Assembly (NCBI RefSeq): GCF_009905545.1
Contig: NZ_JAAALB010000008.1
Coordinates: forward strand, 157,487 to 221,486
From: Cellulophaga sp. BC115SP
GTDB lineage: Bacteria; Bacteroidota; Bacteroidia; Cytophagales; Spirosomataceae
Reading direction: 5' to 3'
Length of the DNA stretch: 64,000 nt
Below are positions 49,383 to 57,076 of the stretch, one piece after another. Under the pieces are notes generated by a model. The model was not told the origin of the DNA and made no database searches. It saw nothing but the letters and a program-made list of their open reading frames with translations. Position numbers and translations under genes: made by a program. Within the stretch, counting starts at the first letter, position 1. Each line of letters begins with the position of its first letter.

Positions 49383-50711
49383 ATGCTTGACGAGTTTTTA
49401 ACGTTTATTAACAACAAAAATCTGATTAATTCTTCCGATAAAGTCCTCTTGGCTGTAAGTGGTGGAATGGACTCAGTAGTAATGTGTGATTTATTTAGCA
49501 AAGCCAAAATAGACTTTGCCATTGCACACTGTAATTTCGGACTTCGTGGAGAAGAATCAAACGAAGATGAGACTTTTGTAAAAAAACTTTCTATAAAATA
49601 CAAAGTTCCGTTCTTTGTAACTACTTTTCAAACAGCTGAATTTGCTGAAAATGAGAAGGTTTCAATCCAAATGGCTGCAAGAATTTTGAGATACCAGTGG
49701 TTTGAAAAATTACGTGTGCAGCATCAGTTTGACTACATCGCAACGGCGCATCATCAAAACGATGTATTAGAAACAGTCTTGTTGAATCTTACAAAAGGTA
49801 CAGGTATTGCAGGTATGCACGGTATCCAAATTAAAAATGGCGTAATCATTCGCCCAATTTGGTTTGCCGAAAAGGAACAAATATTTGACTATGTAGTTGA
49901 AAATCAAATTATTTGGCGTGAAGACTCTTCAAATGAGTCTAATAAGTACCAACGTAATTTGATTCGTAATGAAGTAGTGCCTTTATTGAAGCAAATCAAT
50001 CCAAATTTGGAGCAGACTATTCAACAGACGGTAGAGCGTATTGCGGCAGTGGAGGAGATTTTTTATCAAGAAATCGAAATGCTTCGTAAGCAAATTGTTT
50101 GGAGTGATGGCAAAGTGTTTTTTGTGAATTACAAAGCGATTCAGACGCTTTCTCAACCGATAGTGAAACTGACGGAGTTGCTGAAGCCTTTCAACTTTAC
50201 TTATCAGCAGTGTCAAGAGATTTTTGCTAGTTTTGACAAAGAACCTGGTCGCACTTTCTTATCACCTACGCATGAGTTGGTGAAGGATAGAACCGAATTG
50301 GTTATTACGCTCAAAAACTTGACTAGCTTCGAAAGTCGCGTCATTGAAGCAAATGATACTAAGGTTAGAACAGATAATTTCCAATTAGATTTTGAGATTT
50401 TTGATCGCCCAGAAGATTATAAAGTACCTACTGCGAAAAAGTACGCATGCTTGGATGCAGACAAAGTACGTTTCCCGCTACAACTTCGTAAATACAAAGA
50501 AGGAGATTGGTTTTGTCCACTGGGAATGAATAAGAAAAAATTGATAAGTGATTTCTTGACAGACCAAAAAGTGCCTTTAAATCTGAAAAAAGAAACCTAC
50601 TTGCTTACCTCCAATGGCTCAACTATGTGGGTGGTCAACCAGCGTGTAGATGACCGTTTTAAGGTAACGGATAAAACTACTCGTATTTTGTTGATTGAGT
50701 GTTTTAGTTAG
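49383..50711 (+). CDS. tilS: tRNA(Ile)-lysidine synthetase
   Basis: Essential enzyme that changes the wobble C34 of the AUA-reading tRNA-Ile to lysidine using ATP and lysine; 442 residues from the ATG at 49383 (MLDEFLTFINNKNLI). An upstream in-frame extension from 49320 overlaps ostA and adds non-family residues. The PP-loop SGGMDS is at 26-31, followed by FAIAHCNFGLRGEES and YIATAHHQNDVLET. The C-terminal domain (about 350-442) holds LRKYKEGDWFCPLGM, KKLISDFLTDQKVP and the closing substrate-binding part. It is divergent from ostA. Confidence 0.95.
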   Translation: MLDEFLTFINNKNLINSSDKVLLAVSGGMDSVVMCDLFSKAKIDFAIAHCNFGLRGEESNEDETFVKKLSIKYKVPFFVTTFQTAEFAENEKVSIQMAARILRYQWFEKLRVQHQFDYIATAHHQNDVLETVLLNLTKGTGIAGMHGIQIKNGVIIRPIWFAEKEQIFDYVVENQIIWREDSSNESNKYQRNLIRNEVVPLLKQINPNLEQTIQQTVERIAAVEEIFYQEIEMLRKQIVWSDGKVFFVNYKAIQTLSQPIVKLTELLKPFNFTYQQCQEIFASFDKEPGRTFLSPTHELVKDRTELVITLKNLTSFESRVIEANDTKVRTDNFQLDFEIFDRPEDYKVPTAKKYACLDADKVRFPLQLRKYKEGDWFCPLGMNKKKLISDFLTDQKVPLNLKKETYLLTSNGSTMWVVNQRVDDRFKVTDKTTRILLIECFS

Positions 50712-50732
50712 GGTTGAAAATAAATAGAGAAT

Positions 50733-50773
50733 ATACCCACGAAGGAATTTGTGTCTTTCGGGGGTATTTTTTT
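50733..50773 (+). terminator. Terminator of tilS
   Basis: Arms ATACCCACGAA and TTCGGGGGTAT (one mismatch), followed by T7. Confidence 0.82.
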
Positions 50774-50920
50774 ATACTTTTTACAAGAAAATAGACCATT
50801 CCTGTAATTCTTCCATAGTTATGACGACAAATGTCATAAATTCCTTAAAATGAGTTTAAGTACAAACTATTTTAGGCAAGGACAAAGGACAACTCATCAC
50901 TCAAAACTCAGCACTCATAC

Positions 50921-51412
50921 GTGTCCATTGAAAAACAATTTGTTACGGCATTACAGGCTCATCAAGCAATCATCCACAAAATTTGTGGGATGTATTGCCG
51001 TGACCTTGATGGTCGAGAAGATCTTTTTCAAGAAATTGTAATACAGTTATGGAAGGCATTCCCAAAGTTTAGACATGAATCCAAAGTTTCTACTTGGGTA
51101 TATCAGATAGCACTCAATGTGGCGATTTCAGACTTACGGAAAATTAAACGAAAACCTATTTCTCAATCACTTGACGAACTTCATCATGATATTCCTGATT
51201 GGATATCTGATTCAGCACAAGAGGAAAAACTGCAACTATTGTACAAAGCAATGGAATATCTTTCTTCGGTAGAAAAAGCCTTGTTGATGTTATATTTTGA
51301 AGAAAAAGAAAATGAAGAAATTGCTGATATTATGGGGATAACTGCCAATAATGTTAGAGTAAAAATGACTCGGATCAGAGAGAAATTGAGAACTGAAATA
51401 GGTCGAAAATAG
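50921..51412 (+). CDS. ECF-type RNA polymerase sigma factor
   Basis: A 163-residue group IV sigma factor. Region 2 is at about 10-75 (AIIHKICGMYCRDLDGREDLFQEIVIQLWKAFPKF, STWVYQIALNVAISDLRK) and region 4 at about 105-155 (LSSVEKALLMLYFEEKENEEIADIMGITANNVRVKMTRIREKL, in parts). No ATG fits; the start is a GTG at 50921 (MSIEKQF), directly after a copy of the ACTCATCACTCAAAACTCA repeat text. Two membrane-protein genes and a TraB/GumN gene follow in the same direction with gaps of 33-58 bases, so this is probably a sigma-led operon whose products include its own control protein. Confidence 0.92.
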   Translation: MSIEKQFVTALQAHQAIIHKICGMYCRDLDGREDLFQEIVIQLWKAFPKFRHESKVSTWVYQIALNVAISDLRKIKRKPISQSLDELHHDIPDWISDSAQEEKLQLLYKAMEYLSSVEKALLMLYFEEKENEEIADIMGITANNVRVKMTRIREKLRTEIGRK

Positions 51413-51458
51413 TAATTTATTCCGTTAAATCACTCCATTTCAAATTACAATATCCAAC

Positions 51459-52040
51459 ATGGAACTAGATGATTTAAAACATATTTGGCAAAATGCAGGT
51501 GAAGAATCTCAGCCTTCAATGGATGCTGAGGCTTTATTGCGGCTAACCAAGCAAAGCTCTCAAAATATCATTGAACGTTTGGTTCGAAATATCTGGTATG
51601 AACTGCTGGTTTCTATTTTCGTGGTAATCGCATGGTTTTATTATACCTTGTTTTATGCTGAAGAACATTGGAGAATAGGAGGGCTAACGATGGGTATTTT
51701 TATGATAGCTAGTTTAGGGTTTTACCTGTGGGGTTTGTTTCGCTTAAAGTCTATTTCAATGGCTGATATTTCATTAAAAGAATCTTTGACACAACTGATT
51801 AAACAGTTTAAGCTTTATATCAAAGCCTATACTTGGCTGAATATATTGTTGATACCATTTGCCAATTTTTTAGGGGCATATCTTATTCTGAGTCCTTTGG
51901 AAGATGGCATAAAAACTTCGGCGATAATAGCTGTTGGCATGGCTCCTTTGATGTGGTGGTTGATGCGTTGGTATATCAATCGTCTTTATGGTCAGCACCT
52001 AACACGATTAGAAAGCATTTTGCAAGAATTGAATGAATAG
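51459..52040 (+). CDS. Four-helix membrane protein, probable partner of the adjacent sigma factor
   Basis: A 193-residue protein with an acidic N-terminal cytoplasmic part (MELDDLKHIWQNAGEESQPS, about 1-45), then two membrane segments (LLVSIFVVIAWFYYTLFY and MGIFMIASLGFYLWGLF), a cytosolic linker and two more (LLIPFANFLGAYLIL and SAIIAVGMAPLMWWLM). It begins 46 bases after the sigma gene. Small membrane proteins in this place are frequent in Bacteroidota and are thought to act as anti-sigma factors, but no anti-sigma domain can be identified by sequence, so that is inference. Confidence 0.7.
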   Translation: MELDDLKHIWQNAGEESQPSMDAEALLRLTKQSSQNIIERLVRNIWYELLVSIFVVIAWFYYTLFYAEEHWRIGGLTMGIFMIASLGFYLWGLFRLKSISMADISLKESLTQLIKQFKLYIKAYTWLNILLIPFANFLGAYLILSPLEDGIKTSAIIAVGMAPLMWWLMRWYINRLYGQHLTRLESILQELNE

Positions 52041-52073
52041 TTTTAGTTTTGTGGTTCAAATAGAACATGAATT

Positions 52074-52499
52074 ATGCAAACAGATATTCTCAAAAATTTA
52101 TTAGCACAAAAAGTAGAAAGTTTTTCAACTGAGCAAAAAAAGCAATATAAGGTAATTGAGCTTTATAAAATCATTAATAAACTTAATAAGTCTTTGAAAA
52201 ACAGTGCTCAGCAACAAACTGCTTTGAGACTTTTGAAAAAAACAATTGAGGCTATTTCAACCAAAAATCCAGAACCTTCAGAGGAGTTTTTGAGTAATTA
52301 TCAAGAATTACGTCAGTATCTCTTTATGGAGTACAAATACGACCCAGAAGCAAAGGCAACGGTTTATTTATTGGTAGGTTTACTTTTTGGAATCGTATTA
52401 GGATGGATTATTAAAAGTTTTTGGCTTGGATTACCAATCGGCTTTTTTGTTGCCTTTTTCTTCTACTATACCTCTCTGAATAATGCGAAGAAAAACTAA
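52074..52499 (+). CDS. Unknown protein with C-terminal membrane hairpin
   Basis: A 141-residue protein. The first 95 residues are a charged helical region (TEQKKQYKVIELYKIINKLNK, TALRLLKKTIEAIS), then two closely spaced membrane segments (ATVYLLVGLLFGIVLGWII and SFWLGLPIGFFVAFFFYYTSL). No family is recognised. It begins 33 bases after the previous gene and appears to be a unit of the same operon; a role in the same envelope response is inferred from position only. Confidence 0.65.
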   Translation: MQTDILKNLLAQKVESFSTEQKKQYKVIELYKIINKLNKSLKNSAQQQTALRLLKKTIEAISTKNPEPSEEFLSNYQELRQYLFMEYKYDPEAKATVYLLVGLLFGIVLGWIIKSFWLGLPIGFFVAFFFYYTSLNNAKKN

Positions 52500-52557
52500 G
52501 GTAATGGTAAAAGAAAGTAGAATCTCAAAACTCTTCACTCAAAATTCATAACTCAAC

Positions 52558-53436
52558 ATGACTTATTTAGCTAAATGTTTTCTCATCGTTTTATGTTTTA
52601 GTGCATTGTTGCTTCCGCGCTTGTATGCACAAGAAAAACAGCATTCTTTGTTATGGGAAATTTCTGGAAATGGACTTTCTAAGCCTTCCTATCTTTTTGG
52701 AACGATACACGCTATTTGCCCAAAGGATTTTGTCATGAATCAGAGTATTGAACAAAGTGTAACAAAAGCATCACAAGTGTATTTGGAGTTGGATATGGAC
52801 GAGCCTTCGATGATGATGGATATGCAAAAAATGATGTTTATGCCTGAAGGGACAACGCTCAAATCGCTGATGAAGGAGGGAGATTATCAGTTGGTATCAC
52901 AGTTTTTTAAAGATTCTATTGGGATAAATGTCGATAAGGTACAAAAGTTAAAACCTTTTGCGTTGAGTTCAATGACGGTGATGAAAATGCTTAACTGTCC
53001 TATCAAAAGCTACGAAATGACTTTTGTAGAAATGGCGAAAGCTCAAAAGAAAGAGGTGTTGGGGTTAGAGACGGTCGAAGAACAAATGTCGGCCATTGAT
53101 AAAATGGGATACGAGCAACAAGCAGATATGATGTTGGTCAAAATGGTAAAAAACTGGAATACCGATAAAAATACTTTTAGCCAAATGATCAAGGATTATA
53201 AATCTCAAAACCTAGAGGGTTTACTCAAAGATATGACCTCCTCTTCAACGATGGATGTGGAGTTTGAAAAGAACTTATTGAATGACCGAAATAAAAATTG
53301 GGTACCAAGAATCAAAAAAGTTATTCATGAAAAATCTACTTTTTTTGCGGTAGGAGCAGGGCACTTGCCTGGCGAAAATGGAGTGATTAATTTATTGAGA
53401 AAAGAAGGATATACGGTGAAAGCTGTTGTGAAATAA
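52558..53436 (+). CDS. TraB/GumN family protein, exported
   Basis: A 292-residue exported protein with leader (MTYLAKCFLIVLCFSALLLP, about 1-24). The TraB/GumN fold shows SLLWEISGNGLSKPSYLFGTIH with the first GTIH motif, VYLELDMDE, the Met-rich MMMDMQKMMFMPEG, and the C-terminal FFAVGAGHLPGENGVINLLR with GxxH and a closing GYTV strand. Family members include metal-dependent peptidases (Tiki-like), and the GTIH and GAGHL motifs carry the metal ligands. It begins 58 bases after the preceding gene, just after a repeat-like stretch, and is probably last in the sigma operon. Confidence 0.9.
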   Translation: MTYLAKCFLIVLCFSALLLPRLYAQEKQHSLLWEISGNGLSKPSYLFGTIHAICPKDFVMNQSIEQSVTKASQVYLELDMDEPSMMMDMQKMMFMPEGTTLKSLMKEGDYQLVSQFFKDSIGINVDKVQKLKPFALSSMTVMKMLNCPIKSYEMTFVEMAKAQKKEVLGLETVEEQMSAIDKMGYEQQADMMLVKMVKNWNTDKNTFSQMIKDYKSQNLEGLLKDMTSSSTMDVEFEKNLLNDRNKNWVPRIKKVIHEKSTFFAVGAGHLPGENGVINLLRKEGYTVKAVVK

Positions 53437-53470
53437 GATGTTTTTGGTCTATTTATTTACCGTAGTTTAT

Positions 53471-53478
53471 TATCTTTG
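53471..53478 (+). promoter_or_regulatory. Candidate -7 element of the mntA-hepT operon
   Basis: TATCTTTG fits TAnnTTTG, with TTTG at 53443 (24-base spacer, slightly long). It ends 6 bases before the mntA ATG. Confidence 0.4.
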
Positions 53479-53484
53479 AATGAG

Positions 53485-53787
53485 ATGACTCCAATTGAAA
53501 AACATATAGATTCGATTGTAAACCTTTGTAAATCCCATAAGGTAAAATCATTATATGTATTTGGTTCAGTTTTGACAAGTCGTTTTAGCTCAGATAGTGA
53601 TATAGACTTAATTGTAGATTTTGAGAACATCGCATTAGAGGACTATGCCGATAATTATTTCGATTTAAAGTATTCATTACAAACGCTCCTTCAAAAGCCT
53701 GTTGATTTGCTTGAAGAAAAAGCAATCAAAAACCCTTTTTTTAGAGAGAAAATCACTCAACAAAAAAAAATAATTTATGGAAAATGA
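53485..53787 (+). CDS. mntA: MntA-type nucleotidyltransferase (antitoxin)
   Basis: Minimal nucleotidyltransferase of 100 residues from the ATG at 53485; a TTG at 53476 would add three. The catalytic motif is FGSVLTSRFSSDSDIDLIVDF, the GSx(n)DxD pattern, with a third acidic residue in KPVDLLEE. In the HEPN/MNT system such enzymes adenylylate the HepT toxin on a tyrosine and so neutralise it. Its stop overlaps hepT by 11 bases, the standard arrangement for this pair. Confidence 0.9.
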   Translation: MTPIEKHIDSIVNLCKSHKVKSLYVFGSVLTSRFSSDSDIDLIVDFENIALEDYADNYFDLKYSLQTLLQKPVDLLEEKAIKNPFFREKITQQKKIIYGK

Positions 53788-54139
53788 GGTGAAAATTTGG
53801 CTTTACGATATACTCAATGCAATAAATGAGATTGATAGCTTTTTTATCGATATTCCAAAAACTTACGCTGTTTATCAAAATGATTTACGTACGCGAAGGG
53901 CAGTAGAGCGAAACATAGAGATTATAGGAGAGGCAATCAACAGAATATTGAAAGTTAATGAAAATATTCAGATTAGTGATGCACGTAAGGTAGTTGATAC
54001 GCGCAACAGAATTATTCATGGATATGATTCTGTTTCTGATGAGATGATTTGGAGTATTGTCATTAAATATATTCCAAAATTACAGACTGAGATAGAAACA
54101 ATACTACATACGGACGACTCTAATCAAAACATAGAATGA
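53777..54139 (+). CDS. hepT: HepT-type HEPN ribonuclease toxin (DUF86)
   Basis: A HEPN-fold protein of 120 residues with the RX4HXY motif complete: Arg76, His81 and Tyr83 in TRNRIIHGYD. Other family cues are RAVERNIEIIGEAINRIL. HepT proteins cut RNA and stop growth; their Tyr is AMP-modified by MntA. The gene starts inside the mntA end and has a downstream terminator, so the two form one unit. It has no homology to the neighbouring housekeeping genes and may be a mobile cassette, although no ends are seen. Confidence 0.92.
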   Translation: MENEVKIWLYDILNAINEIDSFFIDIPKTYAVYQNDLRTRRAVERNIEIIGEAINRILKVNENIQISDARKVVDTRNRIIHGYDSVSDEMIWSIVIKYIPKLQTEIETILHTDDSNQNIE

Positions 54140-54198
54140 TATATTCACTTAATCTATAGCTCTTTAGAAGAGACAAGTTGAAACATGATATATATACC

Positions 54199-54246
54199 AA
54201 GCATGGTAGGTGTTGTAGAATCAAGCACTTACCATGCTTTTATTTT
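54199..54246 (+). terminator. Terminator of the toxin-antitoxin operon
   Basis: Perfect 10-bp arms AAGCATGGTA and TACCATGCTT, loop of 21 bases with partial inner pairing, then TTTATTTTTGG. Confidence 0.78.
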
Positions 54247-54409
54247 TGGCTTTACTACTCTAATTCTAACCCAAATCCCATACCTCAAAGCCTACTCCTC
54301 ACTTGATTTATATCATCTTTTTTATTGACGGTGCTAAGAATAATGTGTGATGTTTCGTTCTACCTTTAGTATATAGAGTTTTCATCCAAAAACAAACTTA
54401 TCTAAAGCT

Positions 54410-55810
54410 ATGAAACTATCATTTCACGGTGCTGCTCAGACTGTTACAGGTAGCAAGCATTTAATCACGCTGAAAAACGGCAAAAAACTTTTATTGGATT
54501 GTGGGATGTTTCAAGGGAGAGGTAACGAAACCGATTCGCTTAATAGAGAATTTGGATTTGACCCTGCCGAAATTGACTATATGGTGCTTTCACATGCTCA
54601 TATCGACCACTCAGGTCTGATTCCTAAGCTGGTTAATGAAGGCTATAAAGGGAAAGTCTATTGCACCTATCCTACCAAAGATTTAGCTCAAATTCTCTTG
54701 TTAGATTCAGCTCATATTCAAGAAACTGATGCTAAGTTTATCAACAAAAAACGTCGAGACGCTAACAAATCAGCCTTAAAGCCTTTGTATGAAACACAGG
54801 ATGTCATGCGTTGTTTGATACGATTTGTGCCCAAAGAACTAGACGAATGGCATCAAATCGATGAGGATATTCAACTCAAATTTACCGAAGCAGGACATAT
54901 CCTTGGGGCAGCGGTGGTAAATCTCAAAATTAAAGAAGATGAGGAAATTAAGCATTTGACATTTACAGGCGATGTGGGTAGGTACAACGATTCTATTTTG
55001 AAATCACCAGCTCCTTTTCCACAAGCAGACATTATTATTTGTGAATCTACGTATGGAGATTCCTTGCATGATGATGCACAAGTTTCGGAAGAAGAATTTA
55101 TCAAAGTTATTCTGAGAACTTGTTTTGAGCGAGAAGGTAAATTGATTATTCCTGCCTTTAGTGTTGGACGCACACAGGAGCTAGTGTATATCTTAAATCG
55201 TTTGATTGAAAGTGGCAATATCCCTTCATTGAATGTATATGTTGATAGTCCATTATCTACTGAGGCAACGCGAATTACTTACAATCATCCAGAGTGTTTT
55301 AACAAAAAACTGTTGAAATACATGGAACATGATGAAAATCCATTTGACTTTTCGACCTTAAGATATATAACTGATAAAGAATCTTCTCAAGATTTAAACC
55401 AGAAAAAAGAGCCTTGTATTATCATTTCGGCATCAGGAATGGCAGAGGCTGGACGTGTAAAACACCATATTGCTAATTCTATTCAAAATTCCAGAAATAC
55501 CATTTTGTTAGCAGGCTATTGTGAACCCAATTCTTTGGGGGGAAGACTCAAATTACGTCCTTCGAATGTCACTATTTTTGGAGAAGAATATCAGGTAAAA
55601 GCCGAAATAGCTGAGATAAAAAGTCTTTCGGCACATGCCGATTATGAAGATTTGTCACAGTTTTTGTCTTGCCAAGATCCACAGTTGGTCAAGCAGTTTT
55701 TTGTCGTGCATGGCGAGCCCGAGGTACAAGAGCATTTTAAAAGAAGACTTATCAAAAAAGGATTTGTGGAGGTATATATACCCGCCCCTCACCAATCTTT
55801 TCATGTCTGA
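54410..55810 (+). CDS. Beta-CASP metallo-hydrolase (RNA-processing type)
   Basis: Metallo-beta-lactamase fold protein of 466 residues with the zinc motif SHAHIDHSG (His62, His64, Asp66, His67), further ligands EAGHILGA and FTGDVG, and the beta-CASP domain with VYVDSPLSTEATRI, SASGMAEAGRV and the C-terminal SLSAHADYEDL plus VHGEP. RNA specificity domains are shared with eukaryotic CPSF-73, archaeal enzymes and bacterial YsgA-like proteins. Nuclease activity is expected, but the target is unknown. It starts at the ATG at 54410 and is followed by a gap of 109 bases to a universal stress gene. Confidence 0.94.
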   Translation: MKLSFHGAAQTVTGSKHLITLKNGKKLLLDCGMFQGRGNETDSLNREFGFDPAEIDYMVLSHAHIDHSGLIPKLVNEGYKGKVYCTYPTKDLAQILLLDSAHIQETDAKFINKKRRDANKSALKPLYETQDVMRCLIRFVPKELDEWHQIDEDIQLKFTEAGHILGAAVVNLKIKEDEEIKHLTFTGDVGRYNDSILKSPAPFPQADIIICESTYGDSLHDDAQVSEEEFIKVILRTCFEREGKLIIPAFSVGRTQELVYILNRLIESGNIPSLNVYVDSPLSTEATRITYNHPECFNKKLLKYMEHDENPFDFSTLRYITDKESSQDLNQKKEPCIIISASGMAEAGRVKHHIANSIQNSRNTILLAGYCEPNSLGGRLKLRPSNVTIFGEEYQVKAEIAEIKSLSAHADYEDLSQFLSCQDPQLVKQFFVVHGEPEVQEHFKRRLIKKGFVEVYIPAPHQSFHV

Positions 55811-55886
55811 TTTTTCTCAGAAATGCGACTAATTTCTGTCTCATAATGAAGTGATTAGCGTCATTTAGTAATAAAACAATGCTTTG

Positions 55887-55894
55887 TAGTTTTG
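55887..55894 (+). promoter_or_regulatory. Candidate -7 element of the universal stress gene
   Basis: TAGTTTTG (TAnnTTTG), 31 bases before the ATG at 55926. No clear -33 element. Confidence 0.4.
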
Positions 55895-55925
55895 ACATAG
55901 AAATTCAACCTAAACAGCATTGGTC

Positions 55926-56765
55926 ATGAAAAAAGTTATCGTAGCGTTTGATGGTCTTCATTTCTCTAAAGGAGCAGTAAATTATGCCATTCAGTTGGCC
56001 AAAGATAGTGGCTCGGTTATTACGGGCGTTTTTCTACACGATTTGTACTATCGCTATGGCGCTTCGGCTACCGTGTTGGAAGGTCAACCCTATTTTGATG
56101 CAAGTCCCTTGTTGAAATTGGCAGAGGAAGAAGAAGTAGAACTCAACAAAAATATTCAGCAGTTTGAGTGGTATTGCAAGGAGTTTTACCCACATTATGA
56201 GGTTGTAAAAGACATGGGTATTCCTGATTATGATTTGGTACGTGAAAGTCGTTTTGCGGATGTGATTATTGTAGGAGGAGAGGTTTCGTTTACCGAAGAA
56301 AAGCAAAAAGCCAATAATCAGTTTGTAAAAGAGCTTTTGAAAGATGCCGAATGCCCTGTTATCGTAGTGCCAGAAGACCCAGACCCGATTCATCACATTA
56401 CCTTGACGTATGATGGCTCAGCGTCATCGGTTTTTGCGATAAAACAATTTTTGTACTTGTTTCCTGCCAAGCGCTATAAAGAATTTACAGTAGTATCTGT
56501 GGCAGAAAAAGAAGGTTCCATGACAATTCCTCGTGAGGAGGCGTTTATGAATTTTCTGAAAAAACAAGTAAGTACAGTCCATTTTGAAGTATTACCACAC
56601 GGTAATCCTGGCGAAATGCTGGCAAATTATATCAATACACATCGTACATCAATCGTCGTGATGGGATCGTATGGCAGAAATGTATTGTCGAGAATATTAC
56701 ATAAAAGTACTTCAGAAGAGCTTTTACAAAATCTGAAAGTACCTGTATTTATTACACATATTTAA
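55926..56765 (+). CDS. Tandem universal stress protein (two Usp domains)
   Basis: A 279-residue protein from the ATG at 55926 (MKKVIVAFDGLHFSKGA). The TTG at 55920 would add only two residues. Domain 1 (about 1-150) starts VIVAFDGLHFSKGAVNYAIQLA, and domain 2 (about 155-279) starts HITLTYDGSASSVFAIKQFLYLF and ends with VVMGSYGRNVLSRILHKSTSEELL, which carries the G-x2-G-x9-GS/T ATP-binding pattern. Only the second half keeps the pattern well. Tandem Usp proteins are frequent in Bacteroidota, and their roles in stress are not defined. A strong terminator follows. Confidence 0.92.
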   Translation: MKKVIVAFDGLHFSKGAVNYAIQLAKDSGSVITGVFLHDLYYRYGASATVLEGQPYFDASPLLKLAEEEEVELNKNIQQFEWYCKEFYPHYEVVKDMGIPDYDLVRESRFADVIIVGGEVSFTEEKQKANNQFVKELLKDAECPVIVVPEDPDPIHHITLTYDGSASSVFAIKQFLYLFPAKRYKEFTVVSVAEKEGSMTIPREEAFMNFLKKQVSTVHFEVLPHGNPGEMLANYINTHRTSIVVMGSYGRNVLSRILHKSTSEELLQNLKVPVFITHI

Positions 56766-56838
56766 GAAAGTGGATAGAAGTGTAAAACCTTACTATTCAA
56801 TTCTAGTTTCATAGAGAGAGATAAGTATTAGGGATTTC

Positions 56839-56872
56839 AAAAAGCATCGACAAATTTTGTTGATGCTTTTTT
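56839..56872 (+). terminator. Terminator of the universal stress gene
   Basis: Stem AAAAAGCATCGACAAA with TTTGTTGATGCTTTTTT (one mismatch); the T-run forms the 3' arm. Confidence 0.85.
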
Positions 56873-56879
56873 ATTTAAT

Positions 56880-57076
56880 TGTGAATTGTGAATGAAGAAT
56901 TGTGAATAAGTGTAAGTTGATTTTGAACTCTTGCTGAAGCGCCAAAAATTTTGAGGTACTCACTTTGGATTTTAGTGTATTTTCAAAAAACTATGTCTCC
57001 GAAATCCAATATCAATACCCACAATTGATGCTTTAGGACAAATCCAAATTCACCATTCACAATTCACCACTCATAA
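56880..57076. repeat. Long imperfect palindrome of the GAATTGTGAAT family
   Basis: Begins TGTGAATTGTGAATGAAGAA and ends CACAATTCACCACTCATAAT beside the stop of the minus-strand acylase gene. The inner part includes a TCCGAAATCC stretch as in the element near 63.7 kb. It fills the whole 311-bp interval between convergent genes except the terminator. Confidence 0.7.
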
